64,000 nt of DNA from Pseudomonas poae. GTDB lineage: Bacteria; Pseudomonadota; Gammaproteobacteria; Pseudomonadales; Pseudomonadaceae. Each line of letters begins with the position of its first letter. The stretch's first letter is position 1. The stretch spans positions 6,052,001 through 6,116,000 of the forward strand of contig CP110972.1 in the NCBI GenBank assembly GCA_028869255.1, read 5' to 3'. A model generated the notes under the pieces. That model was given only the letters and a program-made list of their open reading frames with translations. It made no database searches and was not told the origin of the DNA. Of the stretch, positions 49,441 to 59,647 are shown piece after piece. The position numbers and the translations under genes were made by a program.

Positions 49441-50226
49441 TCAGAGGTCGGCAGGCAGTGGTTCTTTGAGCCACTGCATCGCGTTCTTTTCCAGGCTGCC
49501 ATCGGCCTTGGCCGCGACGAGGATCTGGTTAACCTTCTCCAGCAACGCCGGTTCGTTCTTGTTCACGCCCACATACACCGGCGAATCCTTGAGTTTCACT
49601 TTCAGGGCCGGTACGCGTTTCGGGTTGCGCTCGCTGATCGCGACCATCACCACGTTGCCGCTGGCAATCAAGTCGACCTGGCCGGCCAGGTAGGCGGCGA
49701 TGGTCGAGTTGTTGTCTTCAAAGCGCTTGATCGTGGCTTCCTTGGGCGCTACCGCAGTCAGCTCAATGTCTTCGATGGCGCCACGGGTCACGCTGATGGT
49801 CTTGCCCTTGAGGTCGTCGGTGGTGCTGATGGCCGCGTCAGGCGGGCCGAACACGGCCAGGTAGAACGGTGCGTAGGCCTTGGAGAAATCGATGACTTTC
49901 TCGCGTTCGGGGTTCTTGCCCAGGCTGGAGATCACCAGGTCGACCTTGCCGGTGGTAAGGAACGGGATACGGTTGGTGCTGTTGACCGGGGTCAGCTCCA
50001 GCTTGACCTTGAGCTGGTCGGCCAGCAGCTTCGCGGTGTCGATGTCCAGGCCGCGTGGCTTCATGTCGGGGCCGACCGAGCCGAACGGCGGGAAGTCCTG
50101 GGGCACCGCGACCTTGAGGGTGCCACGGGCGACGATATCGTCCAGACCGTTGGCCTGGGCGGGTGCCTGGCTCAGCATCAGGCTGGCAAACAGGGCAGTG
50201 AGCAGGGCGCTGTAGCGCTTGGTCAT
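49441..50226 (-). CDS. Amino-acid ABC transporter substrate-binding protein
   Basis: 261 residues of the SBP_bac_3 family. Signal peptide ends in SQAPAQA before NGLDDIVARGTLKVAVPQDFPPFG. DIDTAKLLADQLKV, GKVDLVISSLGKNPEREKVIDFS and the later DDLKGKTISVTRGAIEDIEL match polar amino-acid binders. The ligand cannot be named; the usual Arg/Asp contacts are kept in general form. It is the first gene of the transporter operon, divergent from a GntR regulator. Confidence 0.93.
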   Translation of the reverse strand: MTKRYSALLTALFASLMLSQAPAQANGLDDIVARGTLKVAVPQDFPPFGSVGPDMKPRGLDIDTAKLLADQLKVKLELTPVNSTNRIPFLTTGKVDLVISSLGKNPEREKVIDFSKAYAPFYLAVFGPPDAAISTTDDLKGKTISVTRGAIEDIELTAVAPKEATIKRFEDNNSTIAAYLAGQVDLIASGNVVMVAISERNPKRVPALKVKLKDSPVYVGVNKNEPALLEKVNQILVAAKADGSLEKNAMQWLKEPLPADL

Positions 50227-50319
50227 GGCAACTCTCCGAGAAGGGCGAAGGAATTTTCTGAGTTTGCTCAGTGCACAGCCCATGCCAGCATCGCCAGGAA
50301 CCTCTGCAACGCTGGGATT

Positions 50320-50345
50320 TGTTGAGGTGCGGTGGTCTTACTGGT
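50320..50345. promoter_or_regulatory. Possible regulator-binding repeats between transporter and GntR genes
   Basis: A direct repeat TGGTCTTAC/TGGTCTGAAC lies in the 255-base divergent intergenic region. GntR/FadR proteins often bind TGGTnnnACCA-type sites, so this is a candidate operator. The match is partial and the call is weak. Confidence 0.25.
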
Positions 50346-50481
50346 CTGAACAGTGGTTGGGTTTTTCGCACCCTTTTCGAGCGTCGGTAAAACCCGGCGA
50401 GCCCCTTTGGGGCGTGGCTTGCCGCCAGCTGCGAATAGCTTTACAACTAGCCGCTCAGTTGACTGGAACCTTGAGTTTTTT

Positions 50482-51177
50482 ATGAATTCCATCGCCCAAG
50501 CCGTACCGGAAGCGGCCCTGCAGGCCATCCGCAAACTGATCAAGGAACAGGGTTTCGCAGCGGGCGATGCACTGCCGTCCCAGCGCGACCTGGCGGTGCA
50601 GTTGGGCGTGAGCCGGGCGTCGCTGCGCGAGGCGTTATCGTCCTTGAGTGCTCTGGGTGTGGTCAGTGTGCAGCCGGGTAAAGGCGTGTTCGTGCAGGCG
50701 GTCGATGAGGCGCCGGGGTTTGCCTGGCCCTTCGCAGCCCAGGCCACGCCGTTGGATATCTTCCAGTTGCGCTACGCCCTTGAAGGGTTTGCGGCAGGTT
50801 TGGCGGCCGTCACCTTGACTATCGATGAGCTGGACCGCCTGGAAGACAACGTTGAGGCGATGCGCAAAGTGCTCAAGGCCGGTGACTTCGAAGCGGCTGC
50901 CCGGCTGGATTTCGAATTTCATCAACGTATTCTGTTGGCCAGCGGTAATCAGGCGATGGTGAGCATCCTGAGTGCCAGCGCCGAGGTGTTCCTGGAGAGC
51001 CAGAAACTACCGTTCATCCGGCCGGAACGGGCCATGGAAACCTGGCAGGAACACCGCAAAATTCTGCGCGCCCTGGCCCGTCGCGCCAGCGCGGCGGCGC
51101 AGAAAACCATGCAGGAACACGTGCGCAATGCGGCGTTGCGCACCGGCATTGCCTTTGTGACTCCCGTAACGCCCTGA
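50482..51177 (+). CDS. GntR/FadR-family transcriptional regulator (FCD domain)
   Basis: 231 residues. Winged helix-turn-helix (about 10-75) with LPSQRDLAVQLGVSRASLREALSSLSALGVVSVQPGKGVFV, then an FCD ligand-binding domain containing FQLRYALEGFAAGLAA and LDFEFHQRILLASGN (metal-binding Asp/His). It is divergent from the amino-acid transporter operon and probably represses it in response to its substrate. The start ATG at 50482 has only a weak ribosome site. Confidence 0.9.
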   Translation: MNSIAQAVPEAALQAIRKLIKEQGFAAGDALPSQRDLAVQLGVSRASLREALSSLSALGVVSVQPGKGVFVQAVDEAPGFAWPFAAQATPLDIFQLRYALEGFAAGLAAVTLTIDELDRLEDNVEAMRKVLKAGDFEAAARLDFEFHQRILLASGNQAMVSILSASAEVFLESQKLPFIRPERAMETWQEHRKILRALARRASAAAQKTMQEHVRNAALRTGIAFVTPVTP

Positions 51178-51299
51178 GTTGAGCAATACCCAAAGTCATG
51201 GGCCATCATAGGAAGACTCAATCATAGGCGGCTTCCTGAACGGGGGAAGGGCGGCTATGATGGGCCACGTTTTTTTTGCTTACAAACCTGGAGACTTCC

Positions 51300-51629
51300 A
51301 TGAGCAGCGATCTTATCAAACACGTTAGCGACGCTAGCTTCGACGCTGATGTACTCAAGGCTTCCGGCCCTGTCCTGGTTGATTACTGGGCCGAGTGGTG
51401 TGGTCCTTGCAAAATGATCGCCCCGGTCCTGGACGAAATTGCCGGCACCTATGCAGGCAAGCTGACCATTGCCAAGCTGAACATCGACGAGAACCAGGAA
51501 ACCCCGGCCAAGCATGGCGTGCGTGGTATCCCTACGCTGATGCTGTTCAAGAACGGCGAAGTCGCAGCCACCAAAGTGGGTGCGTTGTCGAAGTCGCAGC
51601 TGGCTGCATTCCTCGACGCGAACATCTAA
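51300..51629 (+). CDS. trxA: Thioredoxin TrxA
   Basis: 109 residues with the redox motif WCGPC (Cys34, Cys37), cis-Pro in RGIPTLML and the [13 protein letters not shown] core. It reduces cytoplasmic disulfides. The ATG at 51300 follows CTGGAGACTTCC. It precedes rho as in E. coli and other pseudomonads, and is followed by a strong terminator. Confidence 0.97.
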   Translation: MSSDLIKHVSDASFDADVLKASGPVLVDYWAEWCGPCKMIAPVLDEIAGTYAGKLTIAKLNIDENQETPAKHGVRGIPTLMLFKNGEVAATKVGALSKSQLAAFLDANI

Positions 51630-51641
51630 GCGTCGTCAAAA

Positions 51642-51667
51642 AAGCCCCGCAAATTGCGGGGCTTTTT
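51642..51667 (+). terminator. Intrinsic terminator of trxA
   Basis: Stem AAGCCCCGC/GCGGGGCTT around AAATT, with flanking A and T runs. Confidence 0.93.
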
Positions 51668-51862
51668 CGTGAAACAGGGCTAGACGCTCCGAAACTCAGG
51701 TGGTACATTCGGCCCCGCACTGGTTTCTCCACTGCCCCCTGCAAGCCGTCGCCGACGCATTCCTTTTCGATTAGTACGCGATCCTGTCGCCTTCTCTGCG
51801 GCGCGGCCTCATTAAGCCAAAAGCTTAATTTCCCCCTCCATAAATGATTACGTCATTCCTAT

Positions 51863-53122
<1,260 letters not shown>

Positions 53123-53144
53123 TACGACGTTTGCGGTCCGAAAG

Positions 53145-53174
53145 AATGGCGCCCTGCGGGGCGCCATTTTTTTT
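53145..53174 (+). terminator. Intrinsic terminator of rho
   Basis: Stem ATGGCGCCC/GGGGCGCCAT around TGC followed by eight T, 23 bases after the rho stop codon. Confidence 0.92.
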
Positions 53175-53280
53175 GCGCGCAATTTTTAACGACACCTGGC
53201 GCGCAATTGCGCCGCGATAAGGCTGCCAGCCGCGTTCAGAGCAGGTAGGATGTACGCCTATTTTACGGGTGGCATGGTTA

Positions 53281-54747
53281 ATGAAATTCAAGGATCTTCG
53301 GGATTTCGTGCAGCAACTTGAGCAGCGCGGAGAGTTGAAACGTATCCAGATGCCGATTTCCCCGGTGCTGGAAATGACTGAGATTTGCGACCGTACCCTG
53401 CGCAACAAGGGCCCGGCGTTGCTGTTCGAGAAACCGACGGGCTTTGACATCCCGGTGCTCGGCAACCTGTTCGGCACCCCCGAGCGCGTAGCGTTTGGCA
53501 TGGGCGCCGAGTCGGTCAGCGAGCTGCGCGAGATCGGCAAGCTGCTGGCCTTCCTCAAGGAGCCCGAGCCGCCCAAGGGCTTGAAGGATGCCTGGTCGAA
53601 GCTGCCGATCTTCCGCAAGATCATTGCCATGGCGCCCAAGGTGGTCAAGGACGCGGTGTGTCAGGAGGTGGTCATCGAAGGTGATGACGTCGACCTCGCC
53701 ATGCTCCCGGTGCAAACCTGCTGGCCCGGCGACGTTGGCCCGCTGATCACCTGGGGCCTGACCGTCACCAAAGGCCCGAACAAGGACCGCCAGAACCTCG
53801 GTATCTACCGCCAGCAAGTGATCGGCCGCAACAAGGTGATCATGCGTTGGCTGAGCCACCGTGGCGGCGCACTGGACTTCCGTGAGTGGTGCGAAAAGCA
53901 CCCCGGCCAGCCATTCCCGGTTTCTGTGGCCCTCGGCGCCGACCCGGCGACCATCCTCGGCGCCGTCACCCCCGTGCCGGACAGCCTGTCCGAATACGCC
54001 TTCGCCGGCCTGTTGCGTGGCAACCGTACCGAGTTGGTGAAGTGCCGCGGCAACGACCTGCAAGTGCCGGCCACCGCCGAAATCATCCTCGAAGGCGTGA
54101 TTCATCCCGGCGAAATGGCCGATGAAGGCCCTTACGGCGACCACACCGGCTATTACAACGAAGTCGACAGCTTCCCGGTGTTCACCGTCGAGCGCATCAC
54201 CCACCGGATCAAGCCGATTTACCACAGCACCTACACCGGCCGCCCGCCCGATGAGCCGGCGATTCTCGGGGTGGCGCTGAACGAAGTGTTCGTACCGATC
54301 CTGCAAAAGCAGTTCCCGGAAATCACCGACTTCTACCTGCCGCCCGAAGGCTGCTCGTACCGCATGGCCATTGTGACCATGAAGAAGTCGTATCCCGGCC
54401 ATGCCAAGCGGGTAATGCTCGGTGTGTGGTCGTTTTTGCGACAGTTCATGTACACCAAGTTCGTTATCGTCACCGACGACGACATCAATGCTCGGGACTG
54501 GAACGACGTGATCTGGGCCATCACCACGCGCATGGACCCCAAGCGCGACACGGTGATGATCGACAACACGCCGATCGACTACCTCGACTTCGCCTCGCCG
54601 GTGTCGGGGCTGGGCTCAAAAATGGGCCTGGATGCCACCCACAAATGGCCGGGTGAAACCACCCGCGAGTGGGGCCGGGTGATCGTCAAGGATGAAGCCG
54701 TGACGGCGCGTGTCGATGCGATCTGGAAAGAATTGGGAATAGATTGA
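53281..54747 (+). CDS. ubiD: 4-hydroxy-3-polyprenylbenzoate decarboxylase UbiD
   Basis: 488 residues, full length. It decarboxylates the ubiquinone precursor with prenylated FMN. Catalytic-site motifs are visible: [26 protein letters not shown] (cofactor and metal binding) and the Glu-Arg-Glu region in [23 protein letters not shown]. The ATG at 53281 follows [31 protein letters not shown] is the conserved start. The stop overlaps the next gene by one base. Confidence 0.97.
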   Translation: MKFKDLRDFVQQLEQRGELKRIQMPISPVLEMTEICDRTLRNKGPALLFEKPTGFDIPVLGNLFGTPERVAFGMGAESVSELREIGKLLAFLKEPEPPKGLKDAWSKLPIFRKIIAMAPKVVKDAVCQEVVIEGDDVDLAMLPVQTCWPGDVGPLITWGLTVTKGPNKDRQNLGIYRQQVIGRNKVIMRWLSHRGGALDFREWCEKHPGQPFPVSVALGADPATILGAVTPVPDSLSEYAFAGLLRGNRTELVKCRGNDLQVPATAEIILEGVIHPGEMADEGPYGDHTGYYNEVDSFPVFTVERITHRIKPIYHSTYTGRPPDEPAILGVALNEVFVPILQKQFPEITDFYLPPEGCSYRMAIVTMKKSYPGHAKRVMLGVWSFLRQFMYTKFVIVTDDDINARDWNDVIWAITTRMDPKRDTVMIDNTPIDYLDFASPVSGLGSKMGLDATHKWPGETTREWGRVIVKDEAVTARVDAIWKELGID

Positions 54748-55715
54748 TGCGTGTAACCCTGCAACCTTCCGGCGCCGTATTGGAGCTGGTCCCTGGCGAG
54801 CGAATCCTCGAAGGCGCACGCCGCCTGGGCTACGAGTGCCCTCAGGCATGTCGCAATGGCGTGTGCCATGTGTGTGCTGCATTGCTGGTGGAAGGCCGGG
54901 TGCAGCAGGCCGGTGAGGTGCGCGACCACGGTGAGTTCTACACCTGCATCGCCGAGCCGCTGGAAGATTGCATTGTGTTGTGGGATGGCGTGCTGGCGCC
55001 GGGAGAGTTGCCGTTGCGCAAGTTGTCGTGCCAATTGAGTGAATGCGTGGAAGTCGGTGGCGATGTGTGGCGCGTACGCCTGCGGGCTCCGGCCGGCAAG
55101 GCGGTGCGCTACCACGCCGGGCAATACCTGATGATCGAACGGGAAAACGGCGAGAAGTCCGCATTTTCCCTGGCCTCGGCACCCCACGCCGGGCGCGAGC
55201 TGGAATTGCATGTGCTGGCCCGCGAGGACAGTGCGCGCAGCCTGCTGGAGCAACTGCAGCGCAACCAGATGGCGCGTGTGGAACTGCCGTTCGGCGACAC
55301 CCACCTGGCCGAGCTGCCGGACGGCCCGCTGGTGTTGATCGCCGCCGGCACTGGTATGGCGCAGATGCACAGCCTGATCGAACACTGCCGTGCGACCGGC
55401 TTCAAGCACCCGGTGCATCTGTACTGGGGCGTGCGTCGCCCGGAAGACTTCTACGACATCGAACACTGGGACCAATGGCTGCAATTGCCCAACCTGTTCC
55501 TGCACAAAGTGGTCAGCGATCTGTGCGGCTGGGAAGGGCGTTGCGGGTTGCTCCATGAAGCCGTGTGCGAAGACATCGCCGACCTCAAGACGGTGCACGT
55601 CTACGCCAGCGGCTCACCGGCGATGATCTACGGCACCCTGGATGCACTGGTGGACGCTGGCATGGACGCGCACCAGATGCGCGCCGACGTGTTCGCCTAC
55701 GCGCCACGGCCCTGA
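54747..55715 (+). CDS. 2Fe-2S ferredoxin-type flavin oxidoreductase
   Basis: 322 residues. N-terminal plant-type ferredoxin domain with CRNGVCHVC (Cys35, Cys40, Cys43) and Cys67 (YTCIAEP), then an FAD domain with YHAGQYLMIERENGEKSAFSLAS and an NAD(P)H domain with AAGTGMAQMHSL. Relatives are annotated as CDP-6-deoxy-delta-3,4-glucoseen reductase, but the link to that sugar pathway is doubtful. Tight coupling to ubiD suggests a role in quinone or flavin redox supply. Confidence 0.9.
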   Translation: MRVTLQPSGAVLELVPGERILEGARRLGYECPQACRNGVCHVCAALLVEGRVQQAGEVRDHGEFYTCIAEPLEDCIVLWDGVLAPGELPLRKLSCQLSECVEVGGDVWRVRLRAPAGKAVRYHAGQYLMIERENGEKSAFSLASAPHAGRELELHVLAREDSARSLLEQLQRNQMARVELPFGDTHLAELPDGPLVLIAAGTGMAQMHSLIEHCRATGFKHPVHLYWGVRRPEDFYDIEHWDQWLQLPNLFLHKVVSDLCGWEGRCGLLHEAVCEDIADLKTVHVYASGSPAMIYGTLDALVDAGMDAHQMRADVFAYAPRP

Positions 55716-55721
55716 ATCTAC

Positions 55722-55750
55722 TGTGGGAGCAGGCAAGCCAGCTCCCACAT
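55722..55750. repeat. Short REP-like palindrome, family B
   Basis: TGTGGGAGC-AGGCAAGCC-AGCTCCCACA: a minimal inverted repeat using the ends of family B without the full arms. It starts 7 bases after the flavin reductase stop and could serve as terminator. Confidence 0.7.
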
Positions 55751-55770
55751 TGGATTGTGCCGTGTCAGTG

Positions 55771-56253
55771 TCAGAAGCGTACGCCGGTCGTCACCATCGC
55801 CGCATTGAACCCCAGCAACACCAGCTCCGCCGCCACCGGCCCGTAGTGGGCGCCCACGGACGGAATAATCACTGGCGCCACGCCGAAGCGGTTCAAAGGG
55901 ATCTTGTCGCGGTACTTGCCGCGATAGCCCTGGATCGCCCCGCCTGTCAGCTTCAGGTACACCGGGTAGTCCGTCATGTCATAGCGCTTGCCGGCATAGG
56001 CGTAGTACGAGCGCTGGCTGAACGAGTTGCGAAACGTCGCCCCGCCATACACAAAGCCTGATGCCTCATTACGTTCCAGGCCGATCAAGTCCTGGTTGTT
56101 GTTGTGGTCCGGGTCGGGCGCGAAGTGCCGGGTGTAGACGCTGGTCTGCGCATACCAGAAGCCTTTGCCATCCTCGGCAGGCGCTGTTTCGCCCGCCAGT
56201 GCGGTGGTGGCCTGGGCCAGGAACAACAGGCCAGGCAGTCGAAATTTTTTCAT
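55771..56253 (-). CDS. Small outer-membrane beta-barrel protein, PagP-like
   Basis: 160 residues. Signal peptide MKKFRLPGLLFLAQATTALA before GETAPAEDGKG. The mature part is rich in alternating aromatic strands and ends in TTGVRF with a terminal Phe, as in outer-membrane barrels. GFWYAQTSVYTRHFAPD and GGATFRNSFSQRSYYAYAGK, then IPLNRFGVAPVIIPSVGAHYGPV, resemble PagP, with His43 and Ser77 as candidate catalytic residues. Relatives are sometimes labelled sn-glycerol-3-phosphate transporter, for which I see no support. Activity is inferred. Confidence 0.7.
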   Translation of the reverse strand: MKKFRLPGLLFLAQATTALAGETAPAEDGKGFWYAQTSVYTRHFAPDPDHNNNQDLIGLERNEASGFVYGGATFRNSFSQRSYYAYAGKRYDMTDYPVYLKLTGGAIQGYRGKYRDKIPLNRFGVAPVIIPSVGAHYGPVAAELVLLGFNAAMVTTGVRF

Positions 56254-56578
56254 GGGTGCGACCTCGATAGTCGGTTTGATGGGCGGCTAGGTGGGTCGTA
56301 TGTGCGCGCCATTTTGACGGCTGGGCGCGTCCCCAGGCTGAACCGGCGCTGAAACTATCGGGATTGCCCCGCGCAATCCTGACGAAAGGCTCGCTGTGCT
56401 TATGCTTTTGCTTATTCCTTAAAAGTATTTAATTTGTTACATAAATATCTTTAAGCTATATCTCAACGGACTACCGATCTTCTTCCAACAACCAATAACT
56501 GACCGCCACCGCCCGCCAGCCGGATCGATCTAACCAACTCAAAACATGACGTTCTGAGTTGAATCCAAGGGGAGCGGT
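56254..56578. other. Intergenic region upstream of the TonB-dependent receptor
   Basis: 325 bases, with an AT-rich stretch at about 56410-56465 that probably holds the receptor promoter. No Fur-box-like GATAATGATAATC pattern was seen. A perfect 7-base inverted repeat, CAACTCA/TGAGTTG, lies at 56535-56561 just before the ribosome site. Confidence 0.5.
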
Positions 56579-58966
56579 ATGGGGAGCTACAAGAAACACG
56601 CGCTGTACACAGCGATTTTGTCGGCCAATTTGCTGACCGCCGTGAGCTTTAATCCCGTCCTGGCGGCCGAAACGTCCGCCGTCGATGCACCTAAACTCGA
56701 CACTGTGATCGTCACCGGCACCCGCGCCCAGGAGCGTACGGCCAGCGCGTCGCTGTCACCCATCGACGTGATTTCCGGCGACAGCCTGCGCAGCACCGGC
56801 TCCGATGAGCTGGGGGCAGTGCTGGCTCGGCTGATTCCGTCGATCAACTTCCCGCGCCCAAGCCTGGTGGACGGTGCCGAGTTGGTGCGCCCTGCGCAGT
56901 TGCGCGGCCTGTCGCCGGATCAGGTACTGGTGCTGGTCAATGGCAAGCGCCGTCACACCAGTGCCTTCGTCAATCTCGGCGGGGCGGTGGGCCGTGGCTC
57001 GGCACCGGCGGACCTGAATGCAATCCCGCTGTCGGCGGTGGACCATATCGAAGTGCTGCGCGACGGCGCTTCCGCGCGCTACGGCTCGGATGCGATTGCT
57101 GGCGTGATCAACGTCATCCTCAAGCACGCCGACCATGGCGGCTCGATCTCGACCAAGTTCGGCGAATACAAGAAGGGCGATGGCATCCAGCGCAACGTCA
57201 GTGGCAACACCGGCCTGGCCTTGGGCGACAACGGTTTTATCAACCTGTCGGCCGAAGGCGCCGACAACGATTACACCAACCGCGCCGGTAAAGATTTCCG
57301 ACCCGCCAGCGTAGGTTCCACCACCTACGGCCAGCAGGTGTTTCGCCAGGGCGAGCCGGCGACTAACGAGGGCAAGCTGGCGTTCAACTCCGAATACGCC
57401 TTCAGCGATGGGTTGGAGTTCTACACCTTTGGCGGCTATAGCAAGCGACGCGGCGAGACGGCAGCGTTCTACCGTGCGAGTAACGCGAGCAACAACATCG
57501 CGGCGCTCAACCCCAATGGCTACTTGCCGCTGATCAAAGGCAACCTCGAAGACACCTCGTTGGTGGTAGGCCTGCGCGGTTTATTGGCCTACGACTGGCA
57601 TTACGACCTGTCGGCCAACTACGGCAAAAACCAGTACGCGCTGAGCACCGAAACCATCAACACCTCGCTTGGCCTGGCCACGCCGCGCAAGTTCGACAAC
57701 GGCACCCTGAGCAATGACCAGAAGCAAGTCAGCCTGGACCTGTCCCGTGAGTTCGACGTGGGTTGGCTGCCTTACCCGGTTTCGGTGGCGTTTGGCGGTG
57801 AATACCTGCACCAGGGCTATGAAATCGAAGCCGGGGAGCCGGCCTCCTATTTCCAGACCGGCAGTTCCGGCCTCGGTGGCTTCCGTGATGCCGACGCCGG
57901 CAGCAGCTCGCGTCACAACTGGGCGCAGTACCTGGACCTGGAAACCAACTTCACCGAAAAACTCAGCGCTTCGGCCGCCGTGCGGCATGAGGACTACAGT
58001 GATTTTGGCTCCAACGTCAGCGGCTCGCTGTCGGCCCGCTACGACTTCACCCCACAGGTGGCCTTGCGCGGCAGCATTTCCAATGGCTTTCGCGCACCGT
58101 CCCTGGCCCAGCAGAACTTTGCGTTTACCTCGTCACAGTTGATTGGCAGCGACATTCGCGAGGCCGGCACTTTCCCAGCCTCAAGCCAGGTCGCCCGCTT
58201 GCTCGGCGCGGACGACCTGAAGGCCGAGAAGTCGCGTAACTACAGCCTCGGCCTGGTACTGGAGCCCGCCGATGACTTGACCGTGACGGTGGACGTGTAC
58301 CGCATCGACATTCGCGACCGTATCAGCCTGTCGTCCAACCTCAACCTGGACCCGGCAACCCAGGCCTATCTGCGTGCCAACGGTGTGGGCAATATCAATT
58401 ACACCACTGCCCGCTACTTCACCAACGCCACTGACACCAGCACCGACGGCGTCGACTTCGTGGCCAACTATCGCTACCAGTTCGATAACGGCATCCGCTG
58501 GAGCAGCACGGTGGGCTACAACTACAACCACACCAAGGTGACGGATGTGAAGCCCAACCCGGCCATTCTCGACAGCCTGGGGGCAAACCTGGTGCGGGTG
58601 GACCGTCGTGAAAAAAGCGGCTTGCTGGGGGATACCACGCCTGAACACAAGTTGACCCTGGGTAACGACTTCACATTCGGCAATTGGGCACTGCACAGCA
58701 ACCTGGTGCGCTATGGTGAATTCACCAGCTATCAGGCGGACAAGGCCAACGACCAGACCTTCAAGGCAGCCTGGGTGCTGGATTTATCGGCGGACTACAA
58801 GCTGAAGAACTGGACCTTCACCCTGGGCGGCGACAACGTTACCGATAAATACCCGGAGAAGGTCAACGCCTTTGCCAGCAGTGGTGGCAATTTGGCCTAT
58901 AGCACTTTTTCGCCGTACGGTTACAGCGGCGCGTTTTATTACGGTAAAGTTGCTTACAACTGGTAA
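56579..58966 (+). CDS. TonB-dependent outer-membrane receptor
   Basis: 795 residues. Signal peptide ends in NPVLAAE. A TonB-box-like DTVIVTGTR (about 40-48), the plug domain (to about 170) with RGLSPDQVLVLVNGKRRHTS and RDGASARYGSDAIAGVINVI, then a 22-strand barrel ending FYYGKVAYNW with the terminal aromatic. AAGGGGAG precedes the ATG. No uptake or regulator genes are adjacent, so the ligand is unknown; lack of a Fur box argues mildly against a siderophore. Confidence 0.93.
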   Translation: MGSYKKHALYTAILSANLLTAVSFNPVLAAETSAVDAPKLDTVIVTGTRAQERTASASLSPIDVISGDSLRSTGSDELGAVLARLIPSINFPRPSLVDGAELVRPAQLRGLSPDQVLVLVNGKRRHTSAFVNLGGAVGRGSAPADLNAIPLSAVDHIEVLRDGASARYGSDAIAGVINVILKHADHGGSISTKFGEYKKGDGIQRNVSGNTGLALGDNGFINLSAEGADNDYTNRAGKDFRPASVGSTTYGQQVFRQGEPATNEGKLAFNSEYAFSDGLEFYTFGGYSKRRGETAAFYRASNASNNIAALNPNGYLPLIKGNLEDTSLVVGLRGLLAYDWHYDLSANYGKNQYALSTETINTSLGLATPRKFDNGTLSNDQKQVSLDLSREFDVGWLPYPVSVAFGGEYLHQGYEIEAGEPASYFQTGSSGLGGFRDADAGSSSRHNWAQYLDLETNFTEKLSASAAVRHEDYSDFGSNVSGSLSARYDFTPQVALRGSISNGFRAPSLAQQNFAFTSSQLIGSDIREAGTFPASSQVARLLGADDLKAEKSRNYSLGLVLEPADDLTVTVDVYRIDIRDRISLSSNLNLDPATQAYLRANGVGNINYTTARYFTNATDTSTDGVDFVANYRYQFDNGIRWSSTVGYNYNHTKVTDVKPNPAILDSLGANLVRVDRREKSGLLGDTTPEHKLTLGNDFTFGNWALHSNLVRYGEFTSYQADKANDQTFKAAWVLDLSADYKLKNWTFTLGGDNVTDKYPEKVNAFASSGGNLAYSTFSPYGYSGAFYYGKVAYNW

Positions 58967-58993
58967 CACACAGGAGGCGCACCGCTTTTCGCC

Positions 58994-59647
58994 ATGACCG
59001 CCATTGAATCCGATCTTTTGCAATTGGCTTACCCTCCGCGGCTCGATCTGGGGCCGCAACTCACTCACGAACAGTTATTGAGCTCGATGCAGGCCACCAT
59101 GGGCCGGCACAAGGGTGGGCCGGTCTGGCTATTTGCTTACGGTTCGCTGATTTGGCGCCCTGAATGCTCGTCGACCGAGCGGGTGCGGGCACGGGTGCAC
59201 GGCTATCACCGCGGCCTGTACCTGTGGTCCCACGAGCATCGGGGTACGCCGGAACTGCCGGGGTTGGTGTTCGGGTTGGATCGCGGCGGCTCCTGCAGTG
59301 GGTTTGCCTACCGCCTGCCGGAAGATCAGCTGGAAGCTTCGCTTTACGCGTTGTGGCGTCGCGAAATGCCGTACCCCTCCTACCGGCCACATTGGCTCAG
59401 CTGCCGTCTGGAAGATGGCAGTCAGGTACAGGCGTTGGGGTTTGTATTGGAGCGGCACCTGCCCAGCTACGCCGGCAACTTGCCCGACGCGGTACTCAAT
59501 CATGTGCTGGAAAGCGCTTGCGGGCGTTACGGCACTACGCGCGATTATGTCGAGCAGACCGTCAACGCCCTGCGTAGCCACGCCATGCCAGACAAGAATC
59601 TGGAGGCGCGGCTCAAGCGGTGTGCCAAGGATTGCTCAGGCGGTTAA
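58994..59647 (+). CDS. Gamma-glutamylcyclotransferase, ChaC type
   Basis: 217 residues. The ChaC-like fold is shown by [13 protein letters not shown] (the conserved YGSL motif), [21 protein letters not shown] with the acidic catalytic region, and GFAYRLP. ChaC enzymes split glutathione to 5-oxoproline and Cys-Gly in the cytoplasm. It starts 27 bases after the TonB receptor, so it could be co-transcribed. Its stop overlaps the convergent glpT stop by 4 bases. Confidence 0.92.
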   Translation: MTAIESDLLQLAYPPRLDLGPQLTHEQLLSSMQATMGRHKGGPVWLFAYGSLIWRPECSSTERVRARVHGYHRGLYLWSHEHRGTPELPGLVFGLDRGGSCSGFAYRLPEDQLEASLYALWRREMPYPSYRPHWLSCRLEDGSQVQALGFVLERHLPSYAGNLPDAVLNHVLESACGRYGTTRDYVEQTVNALRSHAMPDKNLEARLKRCAKDCSGG

